Positions 1 through 4,799 of a stretch of 5,104 bases of DNA are shown one piece after another. Origin of the DNA: Sphingomonadales bacterium. Its GTDB lineage: Bacteria; Pseudomonadota; Alphaproteobacteria; Sphingomonadales; Sphingomonadaceae. The notes under the pieces were generated by a model that was not told where the DNA came from, made no database searches, and saw only the letters and a list, made by a program, of their open reading frames with translations. The first letter of the stretch is position 1; each line of letters opens with the position of its first letter. Both the position numbers and the translations under genes were made by a program. The stretch spans positions 1-5,104 of the forward strand of contig JAAFIT010000205.1 in the NCBI GenBank assembly GCA_013298745.1, written 5' to 3'.

Positions 1-31
1 CTCGCCGATCTGGTATTCGCCCGCCGGGTAA
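1..31 (+). CDS. 3' end of an upstream gene (possibly a DUF3604 protein), partial
   Basis: The frame starting at base 2 reads SPIWYSPAG and then TAA at 29-31. All but one of its nine codons end in G or C, as expected for coding sequence here. The tail resembles the SPIWYxP ending I recall from DUF3604 (PHP-like hydrolase) proteins, but that is memory of a family, not a search, and only nine residues are visible. If real, the gene ends 30 bp before the next start in the same direction, which would place it in one operon with the transferase pair. The opposite strand is also open across this stretch, so the call is tentative. Confidence 0.35.
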   Translation, partial: SPIWYSPAG

Positions 32-61
32 GCGGGGCTGGCGGCAGCGGCGGGCGGTGCT

Positions 62-649
62 ATGCCTTGGGGCATGCCTGCCCCGCCGAATGTTCGCGTT
101 GCCCTGTTCACCCGCTGGCCCGAGGCCGGCAAGGCCAAGACGCGGCTGATTCCGGCGCTGGGGGCACAGGGCGCGGCGGATCTGCACCGGCGGCTGACCG
201 AGCGGACGGTGGCGACGGTTCGTTCAGCGGGACTGACGCTTGAAATCCGCTCGACCGGTGGCGATCCGGCGGCATTCCGCGACTGGCTAGACGTGACCGA
301 GGTGGTCGATCAAGGCGATGGCGATCTCGGCGAACGGCTGGCGCGCGCTGCCGAAGCCCTGCCGGTGCTGCTGCTCGGCGCCGATGTTCCGGGGCTGTTG
401 CCGCAGCATCTGAGCGACGCCGCGGCCACATTGGCGCGCCACCCTGCGGTCATCGGCCCGGCGGCGGATGGCGGCTATTGGTTGCTCGGTCTGGCGGCAC
501 CGCACCCGGGAGTGTTCCGGGATGTCGCATGGGGGACGGACAGCGTGCTGGCCACGACTCTGGCACGCCTCCCTGACGATACACCTCGGCTGGAGACGCT
601 ATCCGACCTCGATACACCTGACGATCTGGCGCAGTGGCCGGGCCTGTGA
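62..649 (+). CDS. DUF2064 / TIGR04282-family glycosyltransferase-like protein
   Basis: This 195-residue protein matches the DUF2064 (TIGR04282) family, a small GT-A/nucleotidyltransferase-like fold related to MobA and CofC enzymes. Visible hallmarks are an N-terminal strand followed by FTRWPEAGKAKTRLIPALG (residues 16-34, with the basic KTRL), QGDGDLGERL (84-93), LLGADVPGL with its acidic residue (104-112), GPAADGGYWLLGL (132-144), and the C-terminal SDLDTPDDL (181-189). The length is normal for the family. ATG62 has a GGCGG-like sequence upstream; ATG74 (MPAPPNVRV) is an equally possible start, since family members begin close to the first strand. It overlaps the next gene as GTGA at 646-649, so the two are probably translationally coupled. 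The database name 'arsenosugar biosynthesis glycosyltransferase' rests on gene neighbourhoods; donor and acceptor are unknown. The protein is probably cytoplasmic, with no signal peptide or membrane segment. Family call sure, function not. Confidence 0.9.
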   Translation: MPWGMPAPPNVRVALFTRWPEAGKAKTRLIPALGAQGAADLHRRLTERTVATVRSAGLTLEIRSTGGDPAAFRDWLDVTEVVDQGDGDLGERLARAAEALPVLLLGADVPGLLPQHLSDAAATLARHPAVIGPAADGGYWLLGLAAPHPGVFRDVAWGTDSVLATTLARLPDDTPRLETLSDLDTPDDLAQWPGL

Positions 650-1368
650 TCGCTGTCGTCATCCCGATGCTCGACGAAGCACCGCAATTGCCGCGGCTGG
701 CGCGTTGCCTTGCGGCGCTCGATCCGAAGCCAGACGAGATCCTGCTGGTCGATGGCGGCAGCAGCGATGATAGTGTGGCGGTGGCGGAAAGCCTGGGCCT
801 GCGCGTCATCACATCGCCCAAGGGCCGGGCGCGGCAGTGCAACGCCGGCGTGGCAGCGACGACCGCGCCGCTGGTCATGGTCCTCCACGCCGACACCTGG
901 TTGCCCGATGATGCGATGGCGGTGGTGGCGGCGACGATGGCCGATCCCCGCATCAACCTCGCCGGCTTCACTGCCATCCTGTCCGGCCCCAAGACGACGC
1001 GCTGGGCGACGAGTTTCCACAACTGGATCAAGACCTGGTATGCGCCGCTGCTGTTCCGCCCGCATCTGTTCGTCCGCGGTGGGCGGCTGCTGTTCGGCGA
1101 TCACGCGATGTTTTTCCGCCGCGCCGATTTCCTCGCCGTTGGCGGCTTTGACGAAGCGATGGCGGTGATGGAGGAGGCGGAGCTTTGTGTCCGCATGGCG
1201 CGGCTGGGGCGCACGCGGCTGGTCAACCGCATCGTCCTCACCTCCGATCGCCGGGTGGCGAAATGGGGGGAATGGAAAGCCAACTGGATCTATCTGAAGG
1301 TCGGCTTTCGCTGGGGCATGGGGATCAAGCCGAAGGCGCTGGGGCACCTTTACCCGGACGTGCGGTGA
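646..1368 (+). CDS. TIGR04283-family GT2 glycosyltransferase
   Basis: This is a 240-residue family-2 (GT-A) glycosyltransferase of the TIGR04283 type, also named for arsenosugar biosynthesis. From GTG646 it begins MIAVVIPMLDE, the usual first strand; GTG634 would add only MAGP. Visible motifs are ILLVDGGSSDDS (residues 32-43, nucleotide-sugar binding), GRARQCNAG (60-68, a family signature), VLHADTWLP (79-87, the DxD-like metal/donor site), GDHAMFFRR (151-159), and VGGFDEAMAVMEEAEL (165-180), which carries the usual catalytic-base region. Many relatives have MED at the last motif where this one has MEE. The GTG start overlaps the preceding TGA by 4 bp, so its translation probably depends on the upstream gene. 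Its last 44 bp overlap the convergent SDR gene. The C-terminal WIYLKVGFRWGMGIKP is mildly hydrophobic and might touch the membrane, but there is no clear transmembrane helix. The substrate is unknown. Confidence 0.9.
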   Translation: MIAVVIPMLDEAPQLPRLARCLAALDPKPDEILLVDGGSSDDSVAVAESLGLRVITSPKGRARQCNAGVAATTAPLVMVLHADTWLPDDAMAVVAATMADPRINLAGFTAILSGPKTTRWATSFHNWIKTWYAPLLFRPHLFVRGGRLLFGDHAMFFRRADFLAVGGFDEAMAVMEEAELCVRMARLGRTRLVNRIVLTSDRRVAKWGEWKANWIYLKVGFRWGMGIKPKALGHLYPDVR

Positions 1369-2353
1369 CGAAGCCTTTGTCGAGACAATAGCCGATCAAT
1401 CGGTCGAGCCAGGCACGGTCGGTCGGCGGACAGTCGAGGCCAAAGGCGCGGGTGTTGCTGGCATCGAACACCGGCCCGCGCAGCAGATAGCTGGTGTAAA
1501 GCGCCGCCGCCGCGGCGTGATAGCGGCGCTCGATGGGCGGCAGCGTTGTCGGATCGAACGCGTCAGGGGCGACGAAGTGGGGCGCGCCGAGCCCCGGCAC
1601 GGCGGCAATCGCTTCGCCGATGCGGGCAATCGGCGTCGCGCTCTCGGCAACAAGATGCAGCGTCTGGCCCTTCACGCGCCCAAAATCTTCGGCCATCGCG
1701 ACAATGCCGCCGGCGACATGATCGATCGGCACCAGATCGAGGCTGGCGCCAGCGGCGGCGGGCAAGGTTCGCACCCGGCCTTCGGCGATCAGCTTGAAGA
1801 TCATGTAGATGTTTTCGAAGCGGCTGATGGCGCCAGTGATAGAATCACCCACGACAACAGAAGGCCGGGCGATGGCGAAATCGAGCCGCGATCGCCACAC
1901 CAGCGCCTCGCCCGCCGCCTTGCTGGCTTCATAGCCGTTGACGAACGCCGTGCCGGTGTCGGTCTCCGCAATCACCCCGTCGCGCGCGCCGCAGACATAG
2001 GCGGTCGAGACATGCAGCAACCGTGCGCCAGCGGCACGCGCCACGCCAATCGCATGGGCGGTGCCATCGACATTGACCGACTGATAGGCCTCGGGTGTGG
2101 CATCGAAGGCGGTCACGGCGGCGCTATGGATGACAAGATCGACTTCGGGAGCCGCTACAAGGCCGAAGCCCGGCAGGCGCACATCGCCGCGCAGCACGGT
2201 GATGTTGCCTACGGACTGCCGCTGGTTGTCCCGCACATCGGCATTGCGATGTACCAGCGCGGTGACTGCATGACCGCGCGCCGCCAGCCGGGCACACACC
2301 TCCCCGCCGATCAACCCGGCGGCACCGGTGACGAGCACGCGCATCAGCGACAT
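1325..2353 (-). CDS. Extended SDR-family NAD(P)-dependent epimerase/reductase
   Basis: This 342-residue protein has the layout of an extended short-chain dehydrogenase. It opens with RVLVTGAAGLIGGEV (residues 5-19), a TGxxGxxG Rossmann motif for NAD(P). It then shows GDVR (56-59), IHSAAVTAF (75-83), and the catalytic set S116 (HVSTAYVCG), Y141 and K145 (YEASK). The STAYVCG and YEASKAAGEALV signatures look more like the NAD_binding_4 / thioester-reductase branch (PF07993) than classical sugar epimerases, so reduction of an acyl thioester or oxidation of a sterol- or sugar-like alcohol are both possible. ATG2353 gives MSLMRVLV; ATG2344 (MRVLV) is an alternative, and neither has a strong Shine-Dalgarno sequence. 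The gene is divergent from the radical SAM gene and converges on the glycosyltransferase, overlapping it by 44 bp. Its last 13 or so residues (TARPGKGAPAPSA) are low-complexity and probably not part of the fold. Cytoplasmic; substrate unknown. Confidence 0.88.
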   Translation of the reverse strand: MSLMRVLVTGAAGLIGGEVCARLAARGHAVTALVHRNADVRDNQRQSVGNITVLRGDVRLPGFGLVAAPEVDLVIHSAAVTAFDATPEAYQSVNVDGTAHAIGVARAAGARLLHVSTAYVCGARDGVIAETDTGTAFVNGYEASKAAGEALVWRSRLDFAIARPSVVVGDSITGAISRFENIYMIFKLIAEGRVRTLPAAAGASLDLVPIDHVAGGIVAMAEDFGRVKGQTLHLVAESATPIARIGEAIAAVPGLGAPHFVAPDAFDPTTLPPIERRYHAAAAALYTSYLLRGPVFDASNTRAFGLDCPPTDRAWLDRLIGYCLDKGFVTARPGKGAPAPSA

Positions 2354-2383
2354 TGCCGCCGTTGCAACGCCGCCGCTCCTGCC

Positions 2384-2389
2384 TGTAAC
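2384..2389 (+). promoter_or_regulatory. Candidate -10 box of a sigma-70-type promoter for the radical SAM gene
   Basis: TTGCAA at 2362-2367 and TGTAAC at 2384-2389 are 16 bp apart, each matching four of six consensus positions. They would start transcription near 2396 and leave a leader of about 50 nt ending at the proposed start at 2446. The pair lies in the gap between divergent genes, where a promoter is required. This is a by-eye match in GC-rich DNA and could be chance. Confidence 0.25.
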
Positions 2390-2400
2390 CCTGTCATCGT

Positions 2401-2425
2401 GCTCGCCGAATCATTGCCGGCGAGC
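2401..2425. repeat. 8-bp perfect inverted repeat before the radical SAM gene
   Basis: GCTCGCCG (2401-2408) and CGGCGAGC (2418-2425) are perfect inverted copies separated by 9 nt. The right arm ends 6 nt before the GGGGAG Shine-Dalgarno candidate at 2432-2437. It could be a protein-binding operator between the divergent SDR and radical SAM genes, or an RNA hairpin in the leader just ahead of the ribosome site. The sequence does not decide between these. Confidence 0.4.
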
Positions 2426-2431
2426 CTTACC

Positions 2432-2437
2432 GGGGAG
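2432..2437 (+). promoter_or_regulatory. Shine-Dalgarno sequence deciding the radical SAM start
   Basis: GGGGAG lies 8 nt upstream of the in-frame ATC at 2446, a normal spacing for initiation. No ATG, GTG or TTG is in frame between the stop at 2386-2388 and the TTG at 2560, so this site is the main argument for starting the protein at the rare codon ATC. Confidence 0.45.
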
Positions 2438-2445
2438 CCGAGACC

Positions 2446-3384
2446 ATCGCCAGCCTTTCGCCTTTCGCCGTCACCGCGCCGCGGCTCGATCCGGCCAAGT
2501 TCCGCGATCCGCACGTCACCGCCAAGGGTGAGGCGCGCGCGACAGTCGAGCTGAAGGCGTTGGAGACTTTGTGGTTCAACACCGGCACGCTGTGCAACCT
2601 CGCCTGCGCCACCTGCTATATCGAAAGCTCGCCGACCAACGATGCGCTGGCCTATCTGAGCCTCGCCGATCTGACGCTGTATCTCGATGAAATCGCTGGC
2701 GATGGCCTGCCGGTGCGCGAGATCGGTTTTACCGGCGGCGAGCCGTTCATGAACCGCGAGATGCCGGCGATGATCGCACTGGCGCAGGCGCGCGGTTTCG
2801 AAGTCCTCGTCCTCACCAATGCGATGCGCCCGATGCGGCGATTCGAGGCGCAATTGCTGGCGTTGCCGCGCGAACGGCTCACCCTGCGCGTCAGCCTCGA
2901 TCATTACACACAGGCGCTGCACGATGCCGAGCGCGGGGCGGGCAGCTTTGCCATTGCGATCGACGGCATCCAATGGCTCGCCGCCAATGGCTTCTCGCTC
3001 GCCATTGCCGGCCGGCACCTGGCCGACGAATCGGACGAGCAGGCGCGGGCCGGCTATGCCGCATTGTTCGCCACGCTCGGCGTGCCGATGCCGCCGCTGG
3101 TGCTGTTTCCCGAAATGGACGCCGGCGCCGATGTGCCCGAAATCACCACCGCCTGCTGGGGCATCCTCGATGTCGCGCCCGAGACCATGATGTGCGCGAC
3201 GCAGCGAATGGTGGTGAAGCGCAAGGGCGCCGATTCCCCCGCCGTGCTTGCCTGCACGCTGCTCGCCTATGATCCGCAGTTCGAACTGGGCGCGACGCTC
3301 GCCGAAGCGTCACGCCCCGTCGCGCTCAATCACCCGCATTGCGCGCGCTTCTGCGTGCTCGGCGGCGCGAGTTGCACCGGTTAG
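2446..3384 (+). CDS. Radical SAM protein with cysteine-rich C-terminus; non-canonical start
   Basis: This is a radical S-adenosylmethionine enzyme. From ATC2446 it has 312 residues. C50-x3-C54-x2-C57 (LCNLACATCYIESSPTND) binds the [4Fe-4S] cluster that cleaves SAM, and FTGGEPF (GGEP at 97-100) is the SAM amino-group motif. Six further cysteines follow at 237, 250, 270, 299, 303 and 310. The last three form HCARFCVLGGASC, and MMCATQRMVVKRKG precedes them, which suggests an auxiliary Fe-S cluster as in SPASM/Twitch proteins. It lacks the features I expect of ArsS. The coding signal (33 of 38 codons ending in G or C, reading RDPHVTAKGEARATVELKALETLWFN) extends well upstream of the first standard start, TTG2560, which would give a 274-residue product beginning METLWFNTG. 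ATC2446 behind GGGGAG is therefore preferred, though the exact start is uncertain. It is divergent from the SDR gene. The substrate is unknown; modification of a small molecule or peptide tied to the neighbouring transferases is only inference. Confidence 0.85.
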   Translation: MASLSPFAVTAPRLDPAKFRDPHVTAKGEARATVELKALETLWFNTGTLCNLACATCYIESSPTNDALAYLSLADLTLYLDEIAGDGLPVREIGFTGGEPFMNREMPAMIALAQARGFEVLVLTNAMRPMRRFEAQLLALPRERLTLRVSLDHYTQALHDAERGAGSFAIAIDGIQWLAANGFSLAIAGRHLADESDEQARAGYAALFATLGVPMPPLVLFPEMDAGADVPEITTACWGILDVAPETMMCATQRMVVKRKGADSPAVLACTLLAYDPQFELGATLAEASRPVALNHPHCARFCVLGGASCTG

Positions 3385-3388
3385 CGCA

Positions 3389-3700
3389 TCAGCACTTCTT
3401 CGATTTGCCGATCTGGTTGCCGACCAGCGCGCCACCGCCGGCGATGAGTGCGGCTTCGCCCAGATTGGCACCGAGTAGCGCCGAGCCGATACCGGCGGTC
3501 GCCGCACCGACGATCGCGCCGTCCTTCGCCGCCTTGTTCTTCTGTGCCCGGCACTGTTCGTAGCTGTTGTAAGTGCGACCGTTGTATTCGTAGCGCACCG
3601 GTTGCGACTTTTGGTGGGTCTTGGCCGCCAGCGGCGCGGCGATGCCGCCCACCGCAATCAGAGCCGCCACTGCGCCACGCATCATGTTTTGCATCGTCAT
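3389..3700 (-). CDS. Small exported glycine-zipper protein
   Basis: This 103-residue protein begins MTMQNMMRGAVAALIAVGGIAAPLAA, a Sec signal peptide probably cut near residue 26. The mature part has a polar segment (VRYEYNGRTYNSYEQCRAQKNK) and then two glycine-rich hydrophobic stretches: GAIVGAATAGIG (61-72) and GGGALVGNQIG (88-98, with G90-x3-G94-x3-G98). This is the glycine zipper of the 17-kDa antigen / 2TM family, which packs helices in or on the membrane. There is no lipobox cysteine. Cys50 and the terminal Cys103 could form a disulfide. ATG3700 is chosen because it puts the signal peptide at the N-terminus and has GGGAA about 8 nt upstream; the frame opens further to ATG3781, but that extension would bury the signal. 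It is divergent from lolA and ends 4 bp from the radical SAM stop. Envelope location is likely; role unknown, possibly envelope stability or stress. Confidence 0.8.
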   Translation of the reverse strand: MTMQNMMRGAVAALIAVGGIAAPLAAKTHQKSQPVRYEYNGRTYNSYEQCRAQKNKAAKDGAIVGAATAGIGSALLGANLGEAALIAGGGALVGNQIGKSKKC

Positions 3701-3816
3701 GTTCTTGATTCCCAGAAGCGAATTCGTTGCCGCAACAAGGGCGTCGCGGCGTGAATGGCTGTTGAACGCATCACCGTTCATTGTGTTGCAAGGCCGGCAC
3801 GCGCATATCGGCCGCC
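3701..3816. promoter_or_regulatory. Divergent intergenic region between the glycine-zipper gene and lolA
   Basis: These 116 bp must hold the promoters of both outward-facing envelope genes. A 6-bp inverted repeat, TGAACG (3763-3768) and CGTTCA (3775-3780) with a 6-nt spacer, is a possible operator. I see no convincing -35/-10 pair and no EcfG-type GGAAC...CGTT promoter. The lolA start has no clear Shine-Dalgarno sequence; the nearest AAGG lies about 23 nt upstream. Confidence 0.4.
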
Positions 3817-4413
3817 ATGAAGACCTGGACCCTGCCCCTGCTGTTGCTCGCTGGTGGATTTGCCGGCCCTGCCGCAGCAGCGAGCCTTGACGACGTCGCG
3901 GCCTCGCTGAAGGCCACCACCAGCCTGTCGGCCGATTTCACCCAGACCGGTGCTGATGGCCGCATCACCACCGGCAAGATGATTCTCGCCCGGCCCGGCA
4001 AGATCCGTTTTCAATATGACAAGGCCAAGCTGCTGATCGTCGGCAACGGCAAGACGCTCACCTTTGTCGATTATGCCGTCAACCAGGTGTCGCAATGGCC
4101 GGTGAAATCGACACCGCTCGGCATTCTGCTCGCCTCTGAACCCGATCTTTCGGGCGTCGCGCGCATCGCGCAGACGACCGATCAGGGCGTCATTGTGGAG
4201 GCGCGCGACGCCAAGCGTCCCGAATTCGGATCGCTCGCCATCATGTTCCGCACCGACAAGGCTGCCCCCGGTGGCCTGTCGCTTGCCGGCTGGACCAGCT
4301 ATGATGCCCAGGGCGGCCGCAGCACCATCCAGCTTTCGAACATTCGCTACAACGCCGACCTGTCGAAAGCCGATTTCGGCTTTCGCGATCCGCGGCGGCC
4401 GGTGACGCGGTAA
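3817..4413 (+). CDS. lolA: Outer-membrane lipoprotein carrier protein, LolA family
   Basis: This 198-residue protein carries a signal peptide (MKTWTLPLLLLAGGFAGPAAA, cleaved around residue 21 or 22) and a mature domain of about 177 residues that fits LolA (PF03548), the periplasmic chaperone that takes lipoproteins from LolCDE to the outer membrane. Typical features are LSADFTQT (49-56 region), GKMILARPGKIRFQYD with the conserved Arg near the hydrophobic cavity, VGNGKTLTFVD, the QVSQWPVKSTPLGILLA stretch, and the C-terminal TIQLSNIRYNADLSKADFGF. Length is normal. ATG3817 is chosen because it places the signal peptide first; an upstream TTG3781 is in frame but would add a charged lead. It is transcribed alone, divergent from the glycine-zipper gene, and a GC-rich dyad begins 11 bp after its stop. 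The symbol is by family; LolA-like paralogues exist, so the exact role is less sure than the fold. Confidence 0.85.
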   Translation: MKTWTLPLLLLAGGFAGPAAAASLDDVAASLKATTSLSADFTQTGADGRITTGKMILARPGKIRFQYDKAKLLIVGNGKTLTFVDYAVNQVSQWPVKSTPLGILLASEPDLSGVARIAQTTDQGVIVEARDAKRPEFGSLAIMFRTDKAAPGGLSLAGWTSYDAQGGRSTIQLSNIRYNADLSKADFGFRDPRRPVTR

Positions 4414-4424
4414 AGGTAAAGAAG

Positions 4425-4531
4425 GCCTCCGGCGGTTGGGGCCGACGGCCCCAAACCCCGATTGTGGTCGCACCTGGTTGCGCAGTTTACCGAAATTGGG
4501 CCTGGGGCCGGTGGCCCCAGCCGCCGGAGGC
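4425..4531. repeat. Composite inverted repeat, REP/BIME-like, downstream of lolA
   Basis: Two 29-bp arms (4425-4453 and 4503-4531) are inverted copies matching at 26 of 29 positions, about a 49-bp centre. Each arm runs GCCTCCGGCGG, then a self-complementary hairpin. Hairpin 1 is TTGGGGCC-GAC-GGCCCCAA (4436-4454) and hairpin 2 is CTGGGGCC-GGT-GGCCCCAG (4502-4520), each with an 8-bp stem. The outer 11 bp pair perfectly. Two head-to-head REP-type units give this geometry, as in BIMEs. In RNA it can fold as two small hairpins or as one long stem, with a G-U pair at 4436/4520. It starts 11 bp after lolA and may help end or stabilise that transcript, although no T-run follows. I recall similar GCCTCCGGCGG-type dyads from sphingomonad genomes; genome-wide copy number was not checked. 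Confidence 0.7.
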
Positions 4532-4704
4532 TACCCGCGCGGTTAAAAAGTTTTCTGCGCCGGCCGTAAAAACTTTCAGTCGTTCATGCCCGGTCAAGCT
4601 GGCGCGAGGCATAACGGCGATGCGGGTGATGCCCGTCGCCGGCGTTTGCCCCCTGTTAGCCGGCGACTGACCAATCATCCCCCGCTGCGTGACGAGCGCA
4701 AAAT
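4532..4704. other. Gene-free spacer with A/T islands and a 9-bp stem
   Basis: I see no convincing gene here: the open frames crossing it show no family features and no ribosome site. Two A/T islands stand out in GC-rich surroundings, AAAGTTTT (4547-4554) and AAAACTTT (4569-4576), which are inverted copies. A 9-bp perfect stem follows, GTCGCCGGC (4635-4643) with GCCGGCGAC (4659-4667) and a 15-nt loop. GGTCA (4592-4596) and TGACC (4668-4672) could close a larger branched structure. The stretch may be the promoter and leader of the ABC transporter gene, or a small RNA. Confidence 0.35.
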
Positions 4705-4736
4705 GGCCCCTGCTCCATGCCCCCGGAGCAGGGGCC
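4705..4736. terminator. 12-bp GC hairpin, terminator-like
   Basis: GGCCCCTGCTCC (4705-4716) and GGAGCAGGGGCC (4725-4736) form a perfect 12-bp stem with an 8-nt loop. On the plus strand it is followed by TAATCGTTTGTGG, a weak T-tract. On the minus strand it is followed by ATTTTGCG, slightly better. It could end transcription from either side, end a small RNA made from the preceding spacer, or act as an attenuator in the leader of the ABC transporter gene, whose ATG is 63 bp further on. No minus-strand gene is visible to its right within the window. Confidence 0.6.
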
Positions 4737-4799
4737 TAATCGTTTGTGGGGCATTGCGACTGGTTGCGCCGGCACCAAGGTGTCGCCACATAGGCGCAG

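Noticed and set aside
1..75. Minus-strand start of a divergent gene (ATG at 75-73, reading MPQGIAPPAAAASPAYPAGEYQIGE)
   Set aside because: The frame is open with good third-position G/C, but its start would overlap the start of the 62-649 gene and leave no promoter space. The plus-strand SPIWYSPAG ending explains the same bases at least as well. It cannot be fully excluded without sequence to the left.
475..1347. Long minus-strand open frame (about 290 codons) opposite the transferase genes
   Set aside because: Arg/His/Gln-rich composition with no family motif; it is the antisense shadow of two well-supported genes in GC-rich DNA.
1517..2554. Long plus-strand open frame (about 345 codons) opposite the SDR gene
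   Set aside because: Low-complexity Gly/Arg/His-rich translation with no motif; the SDR gene on the other strand has complete Rossmann and catalytic motifs.
2344..3018. Minus-strand open frame opposite the radical SAM gene
   Set aside because: Composition and lack of motifs mark it as a shadow of the radical SAM gene.
3701..3781. N-terminal extension of the glycine-zipper protein to ATG3781
   Set aside because: The added 27 residues are polar and would place the signal peptide internally.
3778..4473. Minus-strand open frame of about 231 codons opposite lolA
   Set aside because: No recognisable domain; the plus strand has a signal peptide and LolA motifs.
4425..4531. CRISPR array or insertion-sequence ends
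   Set aside because: Only two inverted units exist, with no regular direct repeats and spacers, no transposase frame between them and no target-site duplication visible.
4464..4678. Short open frames on both strands in the spacer after lolA
   Set aside because: No ribosome site, no hydrophobic or domain signature, and they run through the inverted repeat; the stretch is better explained as structured non-coding DNA.
4560..4736. 6S RNA or a known riboswitch upstream of the transporter
   Set aside because: I could not match the conserved core of any class I know, and the gene context differs from the usual 6S location.
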